NCBI RefSeq assembly: GCF_014648195.1
Contig: NZ_BMQQ01000003.1
Span: forward strand, 215,116-279,115
Source: Streptomyces purpureus
GTDB lineage: Bacteria > Actinomycetota > Actinomycetes > Streptomycetales > Streptomycetaceae
DNA: 64,000 nt
Direction of reading: 5' to 3'
A program made the position numbers and the translations under genes. Under the pieces are notes generated by a model. The model was not told the DNA's origin. It was given only the letters and a program-made list of their open reading frames with translations, and searched no databases. This document shows positions 17,762 through 27,740 of this stretch, one piece after another; within the stretch, counting starts at the first letter, position 1; every line of letters begins with the position of its first letter.

Positions 17762-18481
17762 ATGTACAACCCCACAGTCGCCCGGCTCACCTACCGGGCC
17801 CTCCTCGGCCGCCGACGGGCCCTGATCCTCTTCGCCCTGCCCGCCCTGCTGATCGTGATCGCCTCGGCGGTCCGCGCCTTCAACGGCGTTGACGACCAGG
17901 TCGCCGCCGATGTCCTCGGCGGGTTCGCGCTGGCCACGATGGTGCCGCTGATCGGTGTGATCGCCGGAACGGGCGCGATCGGACCGGAGATCGACGACGG
18001 CTCGATCGTCTATCTGCTGGCCAAGCCGGTGAAGCGGCCGACGATCATCGTCACCAAGCTGACCGTGGCGATCGCCGTCACCATGGTCTTCTCCGCCGTC
18101 CCGACCTTCGTCGCGGGCATGATCCTCAACGGCAACGGCCAGCAGGTGGCCGTGGCGTACACCGTCGCTGCGCTGGTCGCCTCCATCGCCTACAGCGCGC
18201 TGTTCCTGCTCCTCGGCACGGTCAGCCGCCACGCGGTCGTCATCGGCCTGGTCTACGCCCTGCTCTGGGAGGCGCTGTTCGGCAGCCTCATCGCCGGAGC
18301 ACGCACGCTCAGCGTCCAGCAGTGGGCCCTGTCGGTGGCGGAGAAGGTCGCGGGCGACGGTCTGGTCGCCTCCGACGTGGGTCTGCCGGTGGCGGTGGCG
18401 CTGCTGGCCGGTGTGACCGTCGCGGCGACCTGGTACGCCGGACAGAAACTGCGCACGCTGACCCTGGCCGGCGAGGAGTAG
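17762..18481 (+). CDS. ABC-2 type permease (second pair)
   Basis: This 239-residue hydrophobic protein has about six predicted helices, among them [21 protein letters not shown] and [19 protein letters not shown]. It follows the second ATPase by 14 nt with an AAAGGAG ribosome site and ends the operon, just before a strong hairpin at 18540-18569. Together with the three upstream genes it forms an exporter set of unknown substrate, conserved in gene order and free of any adjacent regulator. Confidence 0.86.
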   Translation: MYNPTVARLTYRALLGRRRALILFALPALLIVIASAVRAFNGVDDQVAADVLGGFALATMVPLIGVIAGTGAIGPEIDDGSIVYLLAKPVKRPTIIVTKLTVAIAVTMVFSAVPTFVAGMILNGNGQQVAVAYTVAALVASIAYSALFLLLGTVSRHAVVIGLVYALLWEALFGSLIAGARTLSVQQWALSVAEKVAGDGLVASDVGLPVAVALLAGVTVAATWYAGQKLRTLTLAGEE

Positions 18482-18539
18482 TCCGGCGAGGAGCAGTCCT
18501 GCGCGGAGGAGTCCGGGCGGAGTGCACGCGCGTGTGACG

Positions 18540-18569
18540 GACAGCCCAGTCACCTTTGACTGGGCTGTC
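18540..18569. terminator. 13-bp terminator hairpin after the ABC operon
   Basis: GACAGCCCAGTCA pairs perfectly with TGACTGGGCTGTC across a CCTT loop. The hairpin lies 59 bp after the permease stop and before the dihydrolipoyl dehydrogenase promoter region. No T-tract. Confidence 0.75.
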
Positions 18570-18650
18570 GTGCTGCCGCGCCGCCCACGGGATTACTGTG
18601 GGCCCGTATTGGGGCAACGCGCACGACACTTACAACCTGGGGAGTCAGTC

Positions 18651-20054
18651 ATGTCAGACCGCTTCGACGTCGTCGTACTCGGAGCAGGCCCCGGCGGTTA
18701 CGTCGCCGCCATCCGCGCCGCCCAGCTGGGCAAGCGGGTCGCGGTCGTGGAGGAGAAGTACTGGGGCGGCGTCTGTCTGAACGTCGGCTGCATCCCCACC
18801 AAGGCGCTGCTGCGCAACGCCGAGCTCGCCCACCTCTTCACCCATGAGGCCAAGACCTTCGGCATCAAGGTGAACGGCGAGGTCTCCTTCGACTACGGCG
18901 AGGCCTACCGGCGCAGCCGCACCGTCGCGGACGGCCGGGTCAAGGGCGTCCACTTCCTGATGAAGAAGAACGGCATCACCGAGTTCGACGGCCGGGGCAC
19001 CTTCCTCGACGCGAACACGCTGCAGGTCGCCCTCTCGGACGGCACCTCCCAGACGATCACGTTCGACAACTGCATCATCGCCACCGGCGCCACCCCGCGA
19101 CTGCTTCCGGGCACGGCCCGCAGCGAGCGCGTGGTGACGTACGAGGAGCAGATCCTCGCCGAGGACGTGCCGCAGTCGGTGGTCATCGCGGGCGCCGGCG
19201 CGATCGGCATCGAGTTCGCGTACGTCCTGCACAACTACGGCGTGAAGGTCACCATCGTCGAGTTCCTGGACCGGATCGCGCCGTTGGAGGACGCGGACGT
19301 CTCCAAGGAGCTGGCCAAGCAGTACCGCAAGCTCGGCATCGACGTGCTCACCTCCACCCGCGTGGAGTCCATCGACGAGTCCGGGCCGCAGGTGCGGGTC
19401 ACCGTCACCGGCAAGGACGGCGCCCAGAAGGTCCTGGAGGCGGACAAGGTCCTGCAGGCCATCGGCTTCGCGCCCAACGTGACCGGCTACGGCCTGGAGG
19501 CCACGGGCGTGGCGCTCACCGAGCGCGGCGCCATCGAGGTCGACGGCCGCTGCCGCACCAACGTGCCGCACATCTATGCCATCGGTGACGTGACCGCGAA
19601 GCTCATGCTGGCGCACACGGCCGAGTCCATGGGTGTCGTCGCCTCGGAGACGATCGCCGGCGCCGAGACCATGGAGCTCGACTACCCGATGATCCCGCGC
19701 GCCACCTACTGCCAGCCCCAGATCGCCAGCTTCGGCTGGACCGAGGAGCAGGCGAAGGAGAAGGGCTTTGACGTCAAGGTCGCGAAGTTCCCCTTCACAG
19801 CGAACGGCAAGGCGCACGGCCTCGGGGACGCGACCGGCTTCGTGAAGCTCATCAGCGACGCGAAGTACGGCGAGATCATCGGCGCCCACCTGATCGGCCC
19901 GGACGTCACCGAGCTGCTGCCCGAGCTGACGCTGGCCCAGCAGTGGGACCTGACGGTCCACGAGGTCGCGCGGAACGTGCACGCGCACCCGACGCTGGGT
20001 GAGGCCGTGAAGGAGGCCGTCCACGGCCTCGCGGGCCACATGATCAACTTCTGA
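18651..20054 (+). CDS. lpdA: Dihydrolipoyl dehydrogenase
   Basis: This is the E3 component (467 residues) of 2-oxoacid dehydrogenase complexes; it reoxidises dihydrolipoamide with NAD+ using FAD and a redox disulfide. It has the N-terminal FAD motif [10 protein letters not shown], the active-site disulfide [15 protein letters not shown], the NAD-binding motif [13 protein letters not shown] and the C-terminal catalytic H-x-H-P-T in [14 protein letters not shown]. All catalytic residues are present. The ATG at 18651 follows GGGGAG. The gene stands alone, with no E1 or E2 gene nearby, and a convergent terminator follows it. Confidence 0.96.
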   Translation: MSDRFDVVVLGAGPGGYVAAIRAAQLGKRVAVVEEKYWGGVCLNVGCIPTKALLRNAELAHLFTHEAKTFGIKVNGEVSFDYGEAYRRSRTVADGRVKGVHFLMKKNGITEFDGRGTFLDANTLQVALSDGTSQTITFDNCIIATGATPRLLPGTARSERVVTYEEQILAEDVPQSVVIAGAGAIGIEFAYVLHNYGVKVTIVEFLDRIAPLEDADVSKELAKQYRKLGIDVLTSTRVESIDESGPQVRVTVTGKDGAQKVLEADKVLQAIGFAPNVTGYGLEATGVALTERGAIEVDGRCRTNVPHIYAIGDVTAKLMLAHTAESMGVVASETIAGAETMELDYPMIPRATYCQPQIASFGWTEEQAKEKGFDVKVAKFPFTANGKAHGLGDATGFVKLISDAKYGEIIGAHLIGPDVTELLPELTLAQQWDLTVHEVARNVHAHPTLGEAVKEAVHGLAGHMINF

Positions 20055-20229
20055 GCCGTCTGAGCGGTCTGAGCCATGGGCGGCGTCCCGCCCCTCCGTA
20101 AATCGGTGGCGTTCGAACACTGTTCGGGAGCACAGTGGAGGAGCACCGAGACCGGGGGGAGCGGGACGTCGACCGAGGAGAGATCGGTCCGTCGGACTCC
20201 CAGCAGGGCGGGTTCATCACCCGCCCGGG

Positions 20230-20276
20230 GCGGCCGCTTCGAGCGCGCGGACGTTACGACGTCCGCGCGGGCCGCC
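20230..20276. terminator. Bidirectional terminator between lpdA and a HAD gene
   Basis: An 11-bp perfect stem, CGCGCGGACGT/ACGTCCGCGCG, closes on a TACG (UNCG-type) tetraloop at 20244-20269. It is flanked by further GGCGGCC/GGCCGCC pairing. It sits between convergent genes; the rest of the 288-bp gap shows nothing recognised. Confidence 0.7.
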
Positions 20277-20342
20277 CTCCCGGGGGGCCTTTGGGGCGTC
20301 TGCGAGACGCCCCCGGCCCTCAGGACCCGCAAGCGCTCGCCG

Positions 20343-21158
20343 TCAGGACCCGCTGCGGGACAGCAGCTCTTCCAGGACGACGGCGATGCCGTCGGACTCG
20401 TTCGACGCCGTGATCTCGTGGGCCACGGCCTTGAGGTCGTCATGGGCGTTGGCCATGGCCACGCCGTGCCCCGCCCAGGCGAACATGGGGATGTCGTTCG
20501 GCATGTCCCCGAAGGCGATCGTCTCCGCCGCCTTCACCCCCAGACGGCGGGCCGCCAGGGAGAGACCGGTGGCCTTGCTGAGCCCGAGCGGCAGGATCTC
20601 GACTATGCCGGGGCCCGCCAGCACGATGTCGACCAGGCTGCCGACGGTTTCGCGCGCGGCGGCCGTCAGCGCGTCGTCGCTGAGGTCGGGGTGCTGGATG
20701 TAGACCTTGTTCAGCGGGGCCGACCACAGCTCCGTCGGGTCCTCCATGGGCCGGGCCGGCAGCGGGCCGTCATGGAGCCGGTAACCCGGGCTGACCAGCA
20801 CCTCTCCGTCCAGGCCGTCACGGCTCGCGGCGAGGTCCACCGGGCCGATCTCCGCCTCGATCTTGGCGAGCGCCAGCCCCGCCAGCTGGCGGTCGAGCGT
20901 CACGGAGGTGAGCAGCCGGTGCTCACCCGCGTGGTAGACCTGCGCGCCCTGGCCGCACACCGCGAGGCCGTCGTAGCCGAGGTCGTCGAGGATGTGCCGG
21001 GTCCAGGGCACGGAACGGCCCGTGACGACGATGTGCGCCGCGCCCGCCGCCGTGGCGGCGGCCAGCGCGTCGCGCGTACGGGCCGAGACCGTCTCGTCGC
21101 CACGCAGCAGCGTGCCGTCGAGGTCCGTCGCCACGAGACGGTACGGGAACGGACTCAC
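20343..21158 (-). CDS. HAD-superfamily hydrolase, Cof type
   Basis: The 271-residue product is a cytosolic HAD phosphatase of the Cof subfamily: [14 protein letters not shown] (nucleophile Asp), [11 protein letters not shown] (motif II) and [13 protein letters not shown] (motif IV). It is a paralogue of the enzyme at 7855-8703, with the same fold and very similar motifs. Its ATG overlaps the stop of serS by 4 bp (21155-21158), so it is translated with seryl-tRNA synthetase. This coupling is a useful clue, but the substrate is not known. Confidence 0.9.
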   Translation of the reverse strand: MSPFPYRLVATDLDGTLLRGDETVSARTRDALAAATAAGAAHIVVTGRSVPWTRHILDDLGYDGLAVCGQGAQVYHAGEHRLLTSVTLDRQLAGLALAKIEAEIGPVDLAASRDGLDGEVLVSPGYRLHDGPLPARPMEDPTELWSAPLNKVYIQHPDLSDDALTAAARETVGSLVDIVLAGPGIVEILPLGLSKATGLSLAARRLGVKAAETIAFGDMPNDIPMFAWAGHGVAMANAHDDLKAVAHEITASNESDGIAVVLEELLSRSGS

Positions 21159-22432
21159 TTGGCGACCGGCTCCAGGACCTCACGGCCGCCCAGGTAGGGA
21201 CGGAGCATCTCCGGCACCCGGACCGAGCCGTCCGCCAGCTGGTGATTCTCCAGGATCGCCACGATCGTGCGCGGTACGGCGCACAGCGTGCCGTTCAGCG
21301 TCGCCAGCGGCTTGACCTGCTTGCCGTCGCGCATCCGGACCGACAGGCGGCGCGCCTGGAAGCCGTCGCAGTTCGACGCCGAGGTCAGCTCGCGGTACTT
21401 GCCCTGGGTGGGGATCCACGCCTCGCAGTCGAACTTCCGCGAAGCGGAGGCGCCCAGGTCGCCGGTGGCGACGTCGATCACCTGGAAGGGCAGCTCAAGG
21501 CCGGTGAGCCACTGCTTTTCCCACTCCAGGAGCCGCTTGTGCTCGTTCTCGGCGTCCTCCGGGGCGACGTACGAGAACATCTCGACCTTGTCGAACTGGT
21601 GGACGCGGAAGATGCCCCGGGTGTCCTTGCCGTACGTGCCGGCCTCGCGGCGGAAGCACGGCGAGAAGCCGGCGTAGCGCAGCGGCAGCTTGTCCGCGTC
21701 GACGATCTCGTCCATGTGGTACGCGGCGAGCGGCACCTCGGACGTACCGACGAGGTAGTAGTCGTCCTTCTCCAGGTGGTACACGTTCTCCGAGGCCTGG
21801 CCGAGGAAGCCGGTGCCCTCCATGGCGCGCGGGCGGACCAGCGCCGGGGTCAGCATCGGCGTGAAGCCGGCCTCCGTGGCCTGGGCGATCGCCGCGTTGA
21901 CGAGCGCGAGCTCCAGCAGGGCGCCGACGCCGGTCAGGTAGTAGAAGCGCGAGCCGGACACCTTGGCGCCACGCTCGACGTCGATGGCGCCGAGCGCCTC
22001 GCCGAGCTCCAGGTGGTCCTTGGGCTCGAAGCCCTCGGCGGCGAAGTCACGGATGGTGCCGTGCGTCTCCAGGACGACGAAGTCCTCCTCGCCGCCCACC
22101 GGCACGTCCGGGTGGACGATGTTGCCGAGCTTGAGCAGCAGGCGCCTGGTCTCTTCGTCGGCCTCGTTCTGCGCGGCCTCGGCGGCCTTCACATCGGCCT
22201 TCAGCTGCTCGGCCTTGCCGAGCAGCTCGGCGCGCTCCTCCGGAGTGGCCTTGGGGATGAGCTTGCCGAGCGACTTCTGCTCGGAGCGGAGCTCGTCGAA
22301 GCGGACGCCGGACGACCTGCGCCGCTCATCGGCGGAGAGCAGGGCGTCGACGAGGTCGACGTCCTCTCCACGGGCGCGCTGGGAGGCGCGAACACGGTCG
22401 GGGTCCTCACGGAGCAGGCGAAGGTCAATCAC
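21155..22432 (-). CDS. serS: Seryl-tRNA synthetase
   Basis: SerRS charges tRNA-Ser. The 425-residue class II synthetase has the N-terminal tRNA-binding coiled coil (about residues 30-110, [20 protein letters not shown] and on), motif 2 [25 protein letters not shown] and motif 3 near [20 protein letters not shown]. The length is normal. The ATG at 22432 begins [12 protein letters not shown], the standard bacterial start. A 606-bp gene-free stretch with DnaA boxes lies upstream; a T-box-like leader was looked for and not seen. The downstream HAD gene is translationally coupled. Confidence 0.97.
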   Translation of the reverse strand: MIDLRLLREDPDRVRASQRARGEDVDLVDALLSADERRRSSGVRFDELRSEQKSLGKLIPKATPEERAELLGKAEQLKADVKAAEAAQNEADEETRRLLLKLGNIVHPDVPVGGEEDFVVLETHGTIRDFAAEGFEPKDHLELGEALGAIDVERGAKVSGSRFYYLTGVGALLELALVNAAIAQATEAGFTPMLTPALVRPRAMEGTGFLGQASENVYHLEKDDYYLVGTSEVPLAAYHMDEIVDADKLPLRYAGFSPCFRREAGTYGKDTRGIFRVHQFDKVEMFSYVAPEDAENEHKRLLEWEKQWLTGLELPFQVIDVATGDLGASASRKFDCEAWIPTQGKYRELTSASNCDGFQARRLSVRMRDGKQVKPLATLNGTLCAVPRTIVAILENHQLADGSVRVPEMLRPYLGGREVLEPVAK

Positions 22433-22472
22433 CCCACCAGGCTACCGGTGTGGACTCGCACCACCCCAACCG

Positions 22473-22948
22473 ATATCCACACCCGTGTCGCTATGTCCGT
22501 ATTGCCGGAATTCAGGAACGTGCCGAAAACCGGCCGCCGGTGGCGTCAATGAAAGGGGCGCTATTCCCTGAAAGGGGACAGAGGGGTGGATCGATCTTGA
22601 CCCGGCGGGGCCTGTGCCGCCTGGTCGGGCGCGCTGCTGTCCACAGAAATGCACACCTCCGCAGAGTTATCCACAGGCTGTGGGGAAGATCTGTGGACTC
22701 CGGAAAGGATCATTCCCAAAGCCGTGAATGGGGCAAAGGATTCCCCGGTCAAACCTCGCCCACACCCTCATTCGGGTGGGAATTCCTCGCTCTAAAGAGT
22801 TGATCGATGGAATTGAGGTGACGTGCGGCGACGTACCGCCATGTGGAGGGAACTGGGGCGCTGAGGGTGATTTGTCGACTGTGTCGGCTTGTGTTGTCGA
22901 CTTGTCCCCAGGTCGAGAAGCAGGCCTGTGGATAACCCCTGTGGGTAA
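22473..22948. promoter_or_regulatory. DnaA-box cluster in the 606-bp pheA-serS gap
   Basis: The gap 22433-23038 has no gene. It contains CTGTCCACA at 22637-22645 (+), TTATCCACA at 22667-22675 (+) and TTATCCACA at 22927-22935 (-), plus weaker ATATCCACA at 22473, GAGTCCACA at 22692 (-), TTGTCCCCA at 22902 and TTACCCACA at 22940 (-). The stretch is visibly lower in GC than its surroundings. The serS promoter must also lie here. It resembles reported extra-oriC DnaA-box clusters of Streptomyces. Confidence 0.75.
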
Positions 22949-23038
22949 CGGAAAATATGCTGGTAGGACTGGCTGAGAGCCTGGGGATAGTCGCCGGCCC
23001 AGAGACCCAGGAAACCTGGAAGTTGGCAGCCTGACGTC

Positions 23039-23974
23039 CTACGCCCGGCCGTCCTGGGCCCGCGCCAGCCAGTCCGACGCCGCCGTGAACTCCTCGTCCG
23101 ACGTTCCTGCCCGCAGCGGCCGTACGTCCTCCACCGCCACCCCGGCCCGCGGATAGGACCCGAGGAACCGCACCTTCGGACAGATCCGCTTCAGACCCAT
23201 CAGCGCCTCGCCGACCCGGCGGTCGGAGACATGGCCCTCCGCGTCAACGGCGAAGCAGTAGTTGCCGATGCCCGCGCCCGTCGGCCGCGACTGGATGAGC
23301 ATCAGGTTGACGCCCCGCACCGCGAACTCCTGGAGCAGTTCGAGCAGCGCACCGGGATGGTCGTCGCCCAGCCACAGCACGACCGACGTCTTGTCCGCGC
23401 CCGTGGGCGCCGCCGGCCGGGCCGGCCGGCCGACCAGGACGAACCGCGTCGCCGCGTTCTGCGCGTCATGGATCTCGGTGACCAGCGGCTCCAGGCCGTA
23501 CGTCGCCGCCGCGAACTCGCCCGCGAAGGCGGCGTCGAACCGGCCCTCCTGGACCAGCCGCGCCCCGTCCGCGTTGGACGCGGCCGACTCCCACAAGGCG
23601 TCCGGCAGGTGCTTGCGGAGCCAGTTGCGCACCTGCGGCTGCGCGACCGGATGGCCGGTGACCGTCTTGATCTCGGACATCTTCGTGCCGGGCCGTACGA
23701 GCAGCGCGAAGGCGATCGGCAGGACCACCTCGCGGTAGATCATCAGCGGCTCGCCGGAGGCCAGTTCGTCGAGGGTCGCGGTGACCCCGCCCTCCACCGA
23801 GTTCTCGATCGGCACGAGCGCGGCCGCGGCCTCCCCGTTCCGTACGGCGTCCAGCGCCGCCGGTACGGAGACCATCGGAATGAGCTCGCGGGTCGCGGCT
23901 TCCGGGAGCGTGCGCAGGGCCGCCTCCGTGAAGGTGCCCTCAGGACCGAGATAGGTGTAGCGGGTGGCCGACAT
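23039..23974 (-). CDS. pheA: Prephenate dehydratase
   Basis: PheA converts prephenate to phenylpyruvate in phenylalanine synthesis. The 311-residue monofunctional enzyme opens with TYLGPEGTFTEAALR and carries the catalytic Thr in NAATRFVLVG at the end of the dehydratase domain (about residues 1-185). An ACT regulatory domain follows (about 195-280, DHPGALLELLQEFAVRGVNL). The phenylalanine-sensing ESRP motif appears here as QSRP. There is no chorismate mutase domain, as expected in actinobacteria. The ATG at 23974 lacks a strong ribosome site. It is transcribed towards serS but separated from it by the DnaA-box gap. Confidence 0.95.
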   Translation of the reverse strand: MSATRYTYLGPEGTFTEAALRTLPEAATRELIPMVSVPAALDAVRNGEAAAALVPIENSVEGGVTATLDELASGEPLMIYREVVLPIAFALLVRPGTKMSEIKTVTGHPVAQPQVRNWLRKHLPDALWESAASNADGARLVQEGRFDAAFAGEFAAATYGLEPLVTEIHDAQNAATRFVLVGRPARPAAPTGADKTSVVLWLGDDHPGALLELLQEFAVRGVNLMLIQSRPTGAGIGNYCFAVDAEGHVSDRRVGEALMGLKRICPKVRFLGSYPRAGVAVEDVRPLRAGTSDEEFTAASDWLARAQDGRA

Positions 23975-24006
23975 ACCGTCACCCTAACGCCCGCCGCACA
24001 CCCGCC

Positions 24007-25257
24007 TCACGACTCCAGCAGACGCTGCCCCACGTACTCGCCCTCCGCCGGGCCGCCCGGGACCGCGAAGAGGCCGCTCGCCTCGTGGCGCAGGAACGGC
24101 GACAGCGCGTCGCCCCGGTCGAGCTTGCGCTGCACGGGTACGAAGCCCTTGAGCGGGTCCGCCTGCCAGCAGATGAAGAGCAGCCCCGCGTCCGGCGTCC
24201 CGTCCGGGGCGATGCCGTCGTGGAAGGAGAACGGCCGCCGCAGCATCGCCGCGCCGCCGTTCTGCTCGGGGGCGGAGATCCGGGCATGGGCGTTGTCCGG
24301 AATGACCAGCTTTCCGTCCGGGCCCATCTTGTTCAGATCGAGCTCGGTGGTCTCCGAGCCGCCCGTCAGCGGGGCGCCGTCCGACTTGCGCCGCCCGATG
24401 ACCCGCTCCTGCTTCTCCAGCGGCAGCTTCTCCCAGTCGTCCAGGAGCATCCGGATGCGCCGCACGACCGCGTACGAGCCCCCGGCCATCCAGGCCTGCG
24501 GACCGGACGCGCCGTCCGGGACGAAGATCCGCCGGTCGAAGTCCGGCTCGGACGGCTTCGGGTTGCCGGTGCCGTCGACCTGGCCCATCAGGTTCCGGGC
24601 GGTCATCGGCCGGGCGGTGGCGCCCGGCGAACGGTTGAATCCGTTCATCTGCCAGCGCACCCGGGCCGCGTCACCCGCGTCCTTCTGCAGCGCGCGCAGC
24701 GCGTGGAAGGCGACCAGGGCGTCGTCCGAGCCGATCTGTATCCACAGATCGCCGTTGGAGCGTTTGGGGTCCAGGGCGTCGGCGGAGAAGGCCGGCAGCG
24801 CGTCCAGCTCGGTCGGGCGGCGCGCGGTCAGGCCCGTACGGCCGAAGAAGGAGTGGCCGAAGCCGAAGGTGACGGTCAGCGAGGACGGGCCCGCGTCCAG
24901 CGCGATCCCGGTGTCCTGTCCGCCGTCCGCGGGCTTGCCCGCCATCAGCGCCCTCGCCGTCGCCGACCAGCGGCGCAGCAGCGCGGTGGCCTCCTTGCGG
25001 CCCGCCCCCGGCGCCAGGTCGAAGGCGAGCAGATGGCCCCGGGCCTGAAGCGGAGTGGTGATCCCCGCTTGATGTTTCCCGTGAAACATCGCCTCGGTGG
25101 AGCCGACGCTGGTCAGGGCGGTGCCGTCGGCGGACGGTCCGGCCGCCGCCGCGTACACACCGGCGCCGCTCGCCGCACCCAGGGCGAGGCCCGCGGCGCC
25201 TGCCGCGCCCACGGTGCCGAGCATCCGGCGCCGGGAGATTTCAAGGTTCTCAGTCAC
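24007..25257 (-). CDS. dtpA: Dyp-type heme peroxidase, Tat-exported (DtpA-like)
   Basis: The 416-residue product is a dye-decolourising peroxidase of the EfeB/DtpA class. The N terminus ISRRRMLGTVGAAGAAGLALGAASGAG is a twin-arginine signal, so the folded heme enzyme is exported. The Dyp signature GxxDG is present in LMGQVDGTGNP (catalytic Asp), and the likely proximal His is in NAHARISAP. In S. lividans the orthologous DtpA acts with Sco and ECuC in copper-dependent maturation of the oxidase GlxA, and the same copper genes lie directly upstream here. The start of copC-D is 10 bp from this stop on the other side of the transcript order. A parS-like palindrome lies inside the coding sequence near residue 60. 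Confidence 0.92.
   Translation of the reverse strand: MTENLEISRRRMLGTVGAAGAAGLALGAASGAGVYAAAAGPSADGTALTSVGSTEAMFHGKHQAGITTPLQARGHLLAFDLAPGAGRKEATALLRRWSATARALMAGKPADGGQDTGIALDAGPSSLTVTFGFGHSFFGRTGLTARRPTELDALPAFSADALDPKRSNGDLWIQIGSDDALVAFHALRALQKDAGDAARVRWQMNGFNRSPGATARPMTARNLMGQVDGTGNPKPSEPDFDRRIFVPDGASGPQAWMAGGSYAVVRRIRMLLDDWEKLPLEKQERVIGRRKSDGAPLTGGSETTELDLNKMGPDGKLVIPDNAHARISAPEQNGGAAMLRRPFSFHDGIAPDGTPDAGLLFICWQADPLKGFVPVQRKLDRGDALSPFLRHEASGLFAVPGGPAEGEYVGQRLLES
25074..25087. promoter_or_regulatory. parS: parS-like site (one mismatch) inside dtpA
   Basis: GTTTCCCGTGAAAC differs from the consensus by one base in the centre. The flanks (GAT...ATC) continue the palindrome. It encodes residues MFHGKH of DtpA. 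Probably a working ParB site, of weaker class than the one at 2213. Confidence 0.65.
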
Positions 25258-25266
25258 GGTCGTACG

Positions 25267-27234
25267 TCAGCCGATCTTCACGGTCTTTTCGATGGTGGTC
25301 TGGTCGATGTCCGAGGTCCGCACGGTGACCTGGATGAGCCACTCGCCCGGCATCGGGATCTGCACGCCGTTGGCGCTCCAGTGGCCGGTGGCGATCCGGT
25401 CCGGCGCGGCCGGCAGTGGGCCGATCTCCTTGGCCGTCAGGGTGAAGGAGACCTTCAGCTCGGGGACGTCCAGCGGGCGTCCGTTGGGCCGTTCGACGAA
25501 GACATGCAGGGCGTTCGCGCCGGAGCGGCCCGGGTCGAGGCTGAGCCGTACGGTCCCTTTGCCGTCCTGGCCGCCGGTGTCGAAGGGCAGCCGGATGTCG
25601 ACGGGCCGGTCGGGCACGGCGGGCGAGCCCGCGGCGGTGGACTGGGACCGGCCGGCCTCTTCCTCCGTACGGCCCGGTTCGGTCGAGGTCAGCACGGTCG
25701 TCACCGCCAGCAGGACGACGGCGACGGCGGCCTCGGTGAGCACCGAGCGCCGCAGCCCCGCCCGCTGGGGGTCCGCGTCCCGTACCCGCTTCTTACGGGC
25801 CGTCGCCATGGCGGCCTTCTGCCGGGCGAGCTGCGCGGCCCGCTCGGGGTCGGCCGACTGCTGGTCGTCGGCCGACTCGGAGCCAGGGGTGGAGTCGGCG
25901 TCGGCGTCCGGGCCGGAGCTGTCCGTATCCGCGTCCGGGGCCGAGTCGAGGGCCTCCGGGCCCGCGTCGGCCGTCTCCGGGGCGGCCGTCTCCGCCAGCC
26001 GCGCCGTCCACCGCCGCGAGAACCAGGCGACCCCCACGAGCACGGCGACCAGGGCCACCTTGAGCAGCAGCAGCTGCCCGTACGCGGTGCCGGTCAGGGC
26101 CGACCAGGAGCCGACCTGGCGCCAGGACTGGTAGAGGCCGGTGGCGGCGAGGACGACCACCGACCAGAAGGCGACCGTCGAGAACCGCCGTACGGCCGCC
26201 CGCTCGACGCCCGGCACCGGCGCCCGGTACAGCGCCACGAGCAGCGCGGTCAGCCCGCCCAGCCAGGCCGCCACCGCCAGCAGATGCAGGATGTCGACCG
26301 GCATGGCGATCCCGGGCTGGATGCCGGTGGAGGCGTGCTCGGACAGCGCCCACGTGCCGGCGATGCCCCCGGCGACGACCGTGCCGCCGATGGCGAGCCC
26401 GAAGGTGAGGTCCTTCTTCTCCTGCTCGTCCTCGCGGCGCGTGTACGCACCGAAGAGGACGGCGACGAAGAGGGCGGCGGCGCCGAGCAGCAGCAGCCGG
26501 GAGATCAGGGCGGCCCCGGTCTTGGTCTCCAGGACCGTCTTGAGGCCGCCGAGGTCGAAGGCGTCGCCGAGGTTCCCGGACCCGGTGTACGGATGACGCA
26601 GCAGCAGCATCGCCAGTGTGGCGGCGGTGAGTACCACCCACCCCTGCACGACGAGCCGTTGCAGCGGCCGTACGCCCGCGCCCCGCGGCCAGCAGGCGAG
26701 CAGGAACGCGGCGCCGCCGACGAGGACGACGAAACCCGCGTACGAGAGGTAGCGCGCGATCCCGTACAGCGCGCCGACCAGGCCGCCGCCCGCCGGGTCC
26801 GCGGGCAGCGCGACGGAGGTCTTGGACGGTGCGCCGATCGAGAAGGTGAACGCGCCGGAGATGGGGTGGCTGTCGGCGGAGACCAGGTGCCAGGCGACGG
26901 TGTACGTGCCGTCCGGCAGCCCGGAGTGCAGCCCCACCGCGTATTTGACGACCGATCCGCTGCACAGGTCGTGCAGCTCGCCCGTGTCGACGCGCTTGCC
27001 GCTCGGGTCCAGCACGCGGATGGCGTCGTCGCCGAGGGCGACCTGTTCGGAGAAGGTGAGGCTGACGGACTTGGGGGCCGTGGCGACCACCGCCCCGTCC
27101 TTCGGGTCGCTCCCGGTCAGCGCGGCGTGCGCGGACGCGGGAGAGGCTCCGGCGAGCAGCGCGCCGAGGAGCGTGGCCGCGACGAGCAGGAGCCGGGCCA
27201 GGGTGGTTCCGAAGCGCGGGGCGGTGGCTGTCAT
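25267..27234 (-). CDS. CopC-CopD fusion copper protein (YcnJ-like)
   Basis: This 655-residue membrane protein starts with a signal peptide ending ASPASAHA, so the mature protein begins at a histidine as in CopC. The CopC domain (about 36-130) binds copper outside the membrane and keeps the motif VSADSHPISG. It is followed by a CopD domain of about eight helices (about 150-420), a low-complexity acidic cytoplasmic loop (PEALDSAPDADTDSSGPD region) and a C-terminal extracytoplasmic YtkA-like domain. It probably takes part in copper uptake or delivery. It sits between dtpA and the PCuAC chaperone, all on the minus strand. Confidence 0.9.
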   Translation of the reverse strand: MTATAPRFGTTLARLLLVAATLLGALLAGASPASAHAALTGSDPKDGAVVATAPKSVSLTFSEQVALGDDAIRVLDPSGKRVDTGELHDLCSGSVVKYAVGLHSGLPDGTYTVAWHLVSADSHPISGAFTFSIGAPSKTSVALPADPAGGGLVGALYGIARYLSYAGFVVLVGGAAFLLACWPRGAGVRPLQRLVVQGWVVLTAATLAMLLLRHPYTGSGNLGDAFDLGGLKTVLETKTGAALISRLLLLGAAALFVAVLFGAYTRREDEQEKKDLTFGLAIGGTVVAGGIAGTWALSEHASTGIQPGIAMPVDILHLLAVAAWLGGLTALLVALYRAPVPGVERAAVRRFSTVAFWSVVVLAATGLYQSWRQVGSWSALTGTAYGQLLLLKVALVAVLVGVAWFSRRWTARLAETAAPETADAGPEALDSAPDADTDSSGPDADADSTPGSESADDQQSADPERAAQLARQKAAMATARKKRVRDADPQRAGLRRSVLTEAAVAVVLLAVTTVLTSTEPGRTEEEAGRSQSTAAGSPAVPDRPVDIRLPFDTGGQDGKGTVRLSLDPGRSGANALHVFVERPNGRPLDVPELKVSFTLTAKEIGPLPAAPDRIATGHWSANGVQIPMPGEWLIQVTVRTSDIDQTTIEKTVKIG

Positions 27235-27260
27235 GGTGTCGTGTCAGTCCCTCAAGTAGC

Positions 27261-27740
27261 TCAGTGCTGCTTCGGGTTGTGGTTCGGAGCCTCGACGGGA
27301 AGCTCGACCTTGATCGGGCCGGACTTCTCGAAGCGCAGCTCGACACTCACCTTGTCGCCCTGCTTCGGCTTCTGCTTGATCTTCATGAACATGATGTGGT
27401 TGCCGCCGCGTTCGAGCTTCAGCTCCCCGTTGGCAGGGATGTCGAACGACTTCACCTGCCGCATCTTCTGGTCCTTCGTCTCGTGGATCTGTACGTCGTC
27501 GGAGAGCGGGCTGCTCACCGAGGTGAGCTTGTCCGCCGTACCGCTGTCGTTCTTGATGACGAGGAACCCGCCCGCCATGTCCATCACGGGCTGCGGCATG
27601 AACGCGCCGCTCACCTTCAGCTGCGGCTTGCCGTCCTTGGCGTCGCCGTCGGACGAACAGCCGGTCAGGGCAAGCCCTGAGGCCAGGGCTATGGAGGCGG
27701 CGAGGGTACGGGTGGCGGTACGGGTGGTGCGGCGGTTCAC
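27261..27740 (-). CDS. PCuAC-type copper chaperone lipoprotein (ECuC-like)
   Basis: This 159-residue lipoprotein has the lipobox LTGC near residue 28 and a cupredoxin-like PCu(A)C domain (DUF461). The copper ligands H-x-(n)-M...H-x-M appear in IHETKDQKMRQ and GGNHIMFMKI. It hands Cu(I) to the Sco protein or directly to cytochrome c oxidase in the cell envelope. The gene overlaps the stop of sco by 4 bp (27737-27740), so the two are made together. The S. lividans counterpart is called ECuC; the symbol is not used because orthology was not tested. Confidence 0.9.
   Translation of the reverse strand: MNRRTTRTATRTLAASIALASGLALTGCSSDGDAKDGKPQLKVSGAFMPQPVMDMAGGFLVIKNDSGTADKLTSVSSPLSDDVQIHETKDQKMRQVKSFDIPANGELKLERGGNHIMFMKIKQKPKQGDKVSVELRFEKSGPIKVELPVEAPNHNPKQH

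Noticed and set aside
22433..23038. A T-box or other amino-acid leader upstream of serS
   Set aside because: No T-box bulge, antiterminator or specifier stem-loop was seen. The clear signal in the gap is the DnaA boxes.
24726..24760. Another DnaA box inside dtpA (GTATCCACA)
   Set aside because: It is single, inside coding sequence and imperfect, so chance is a sufficient explanation.
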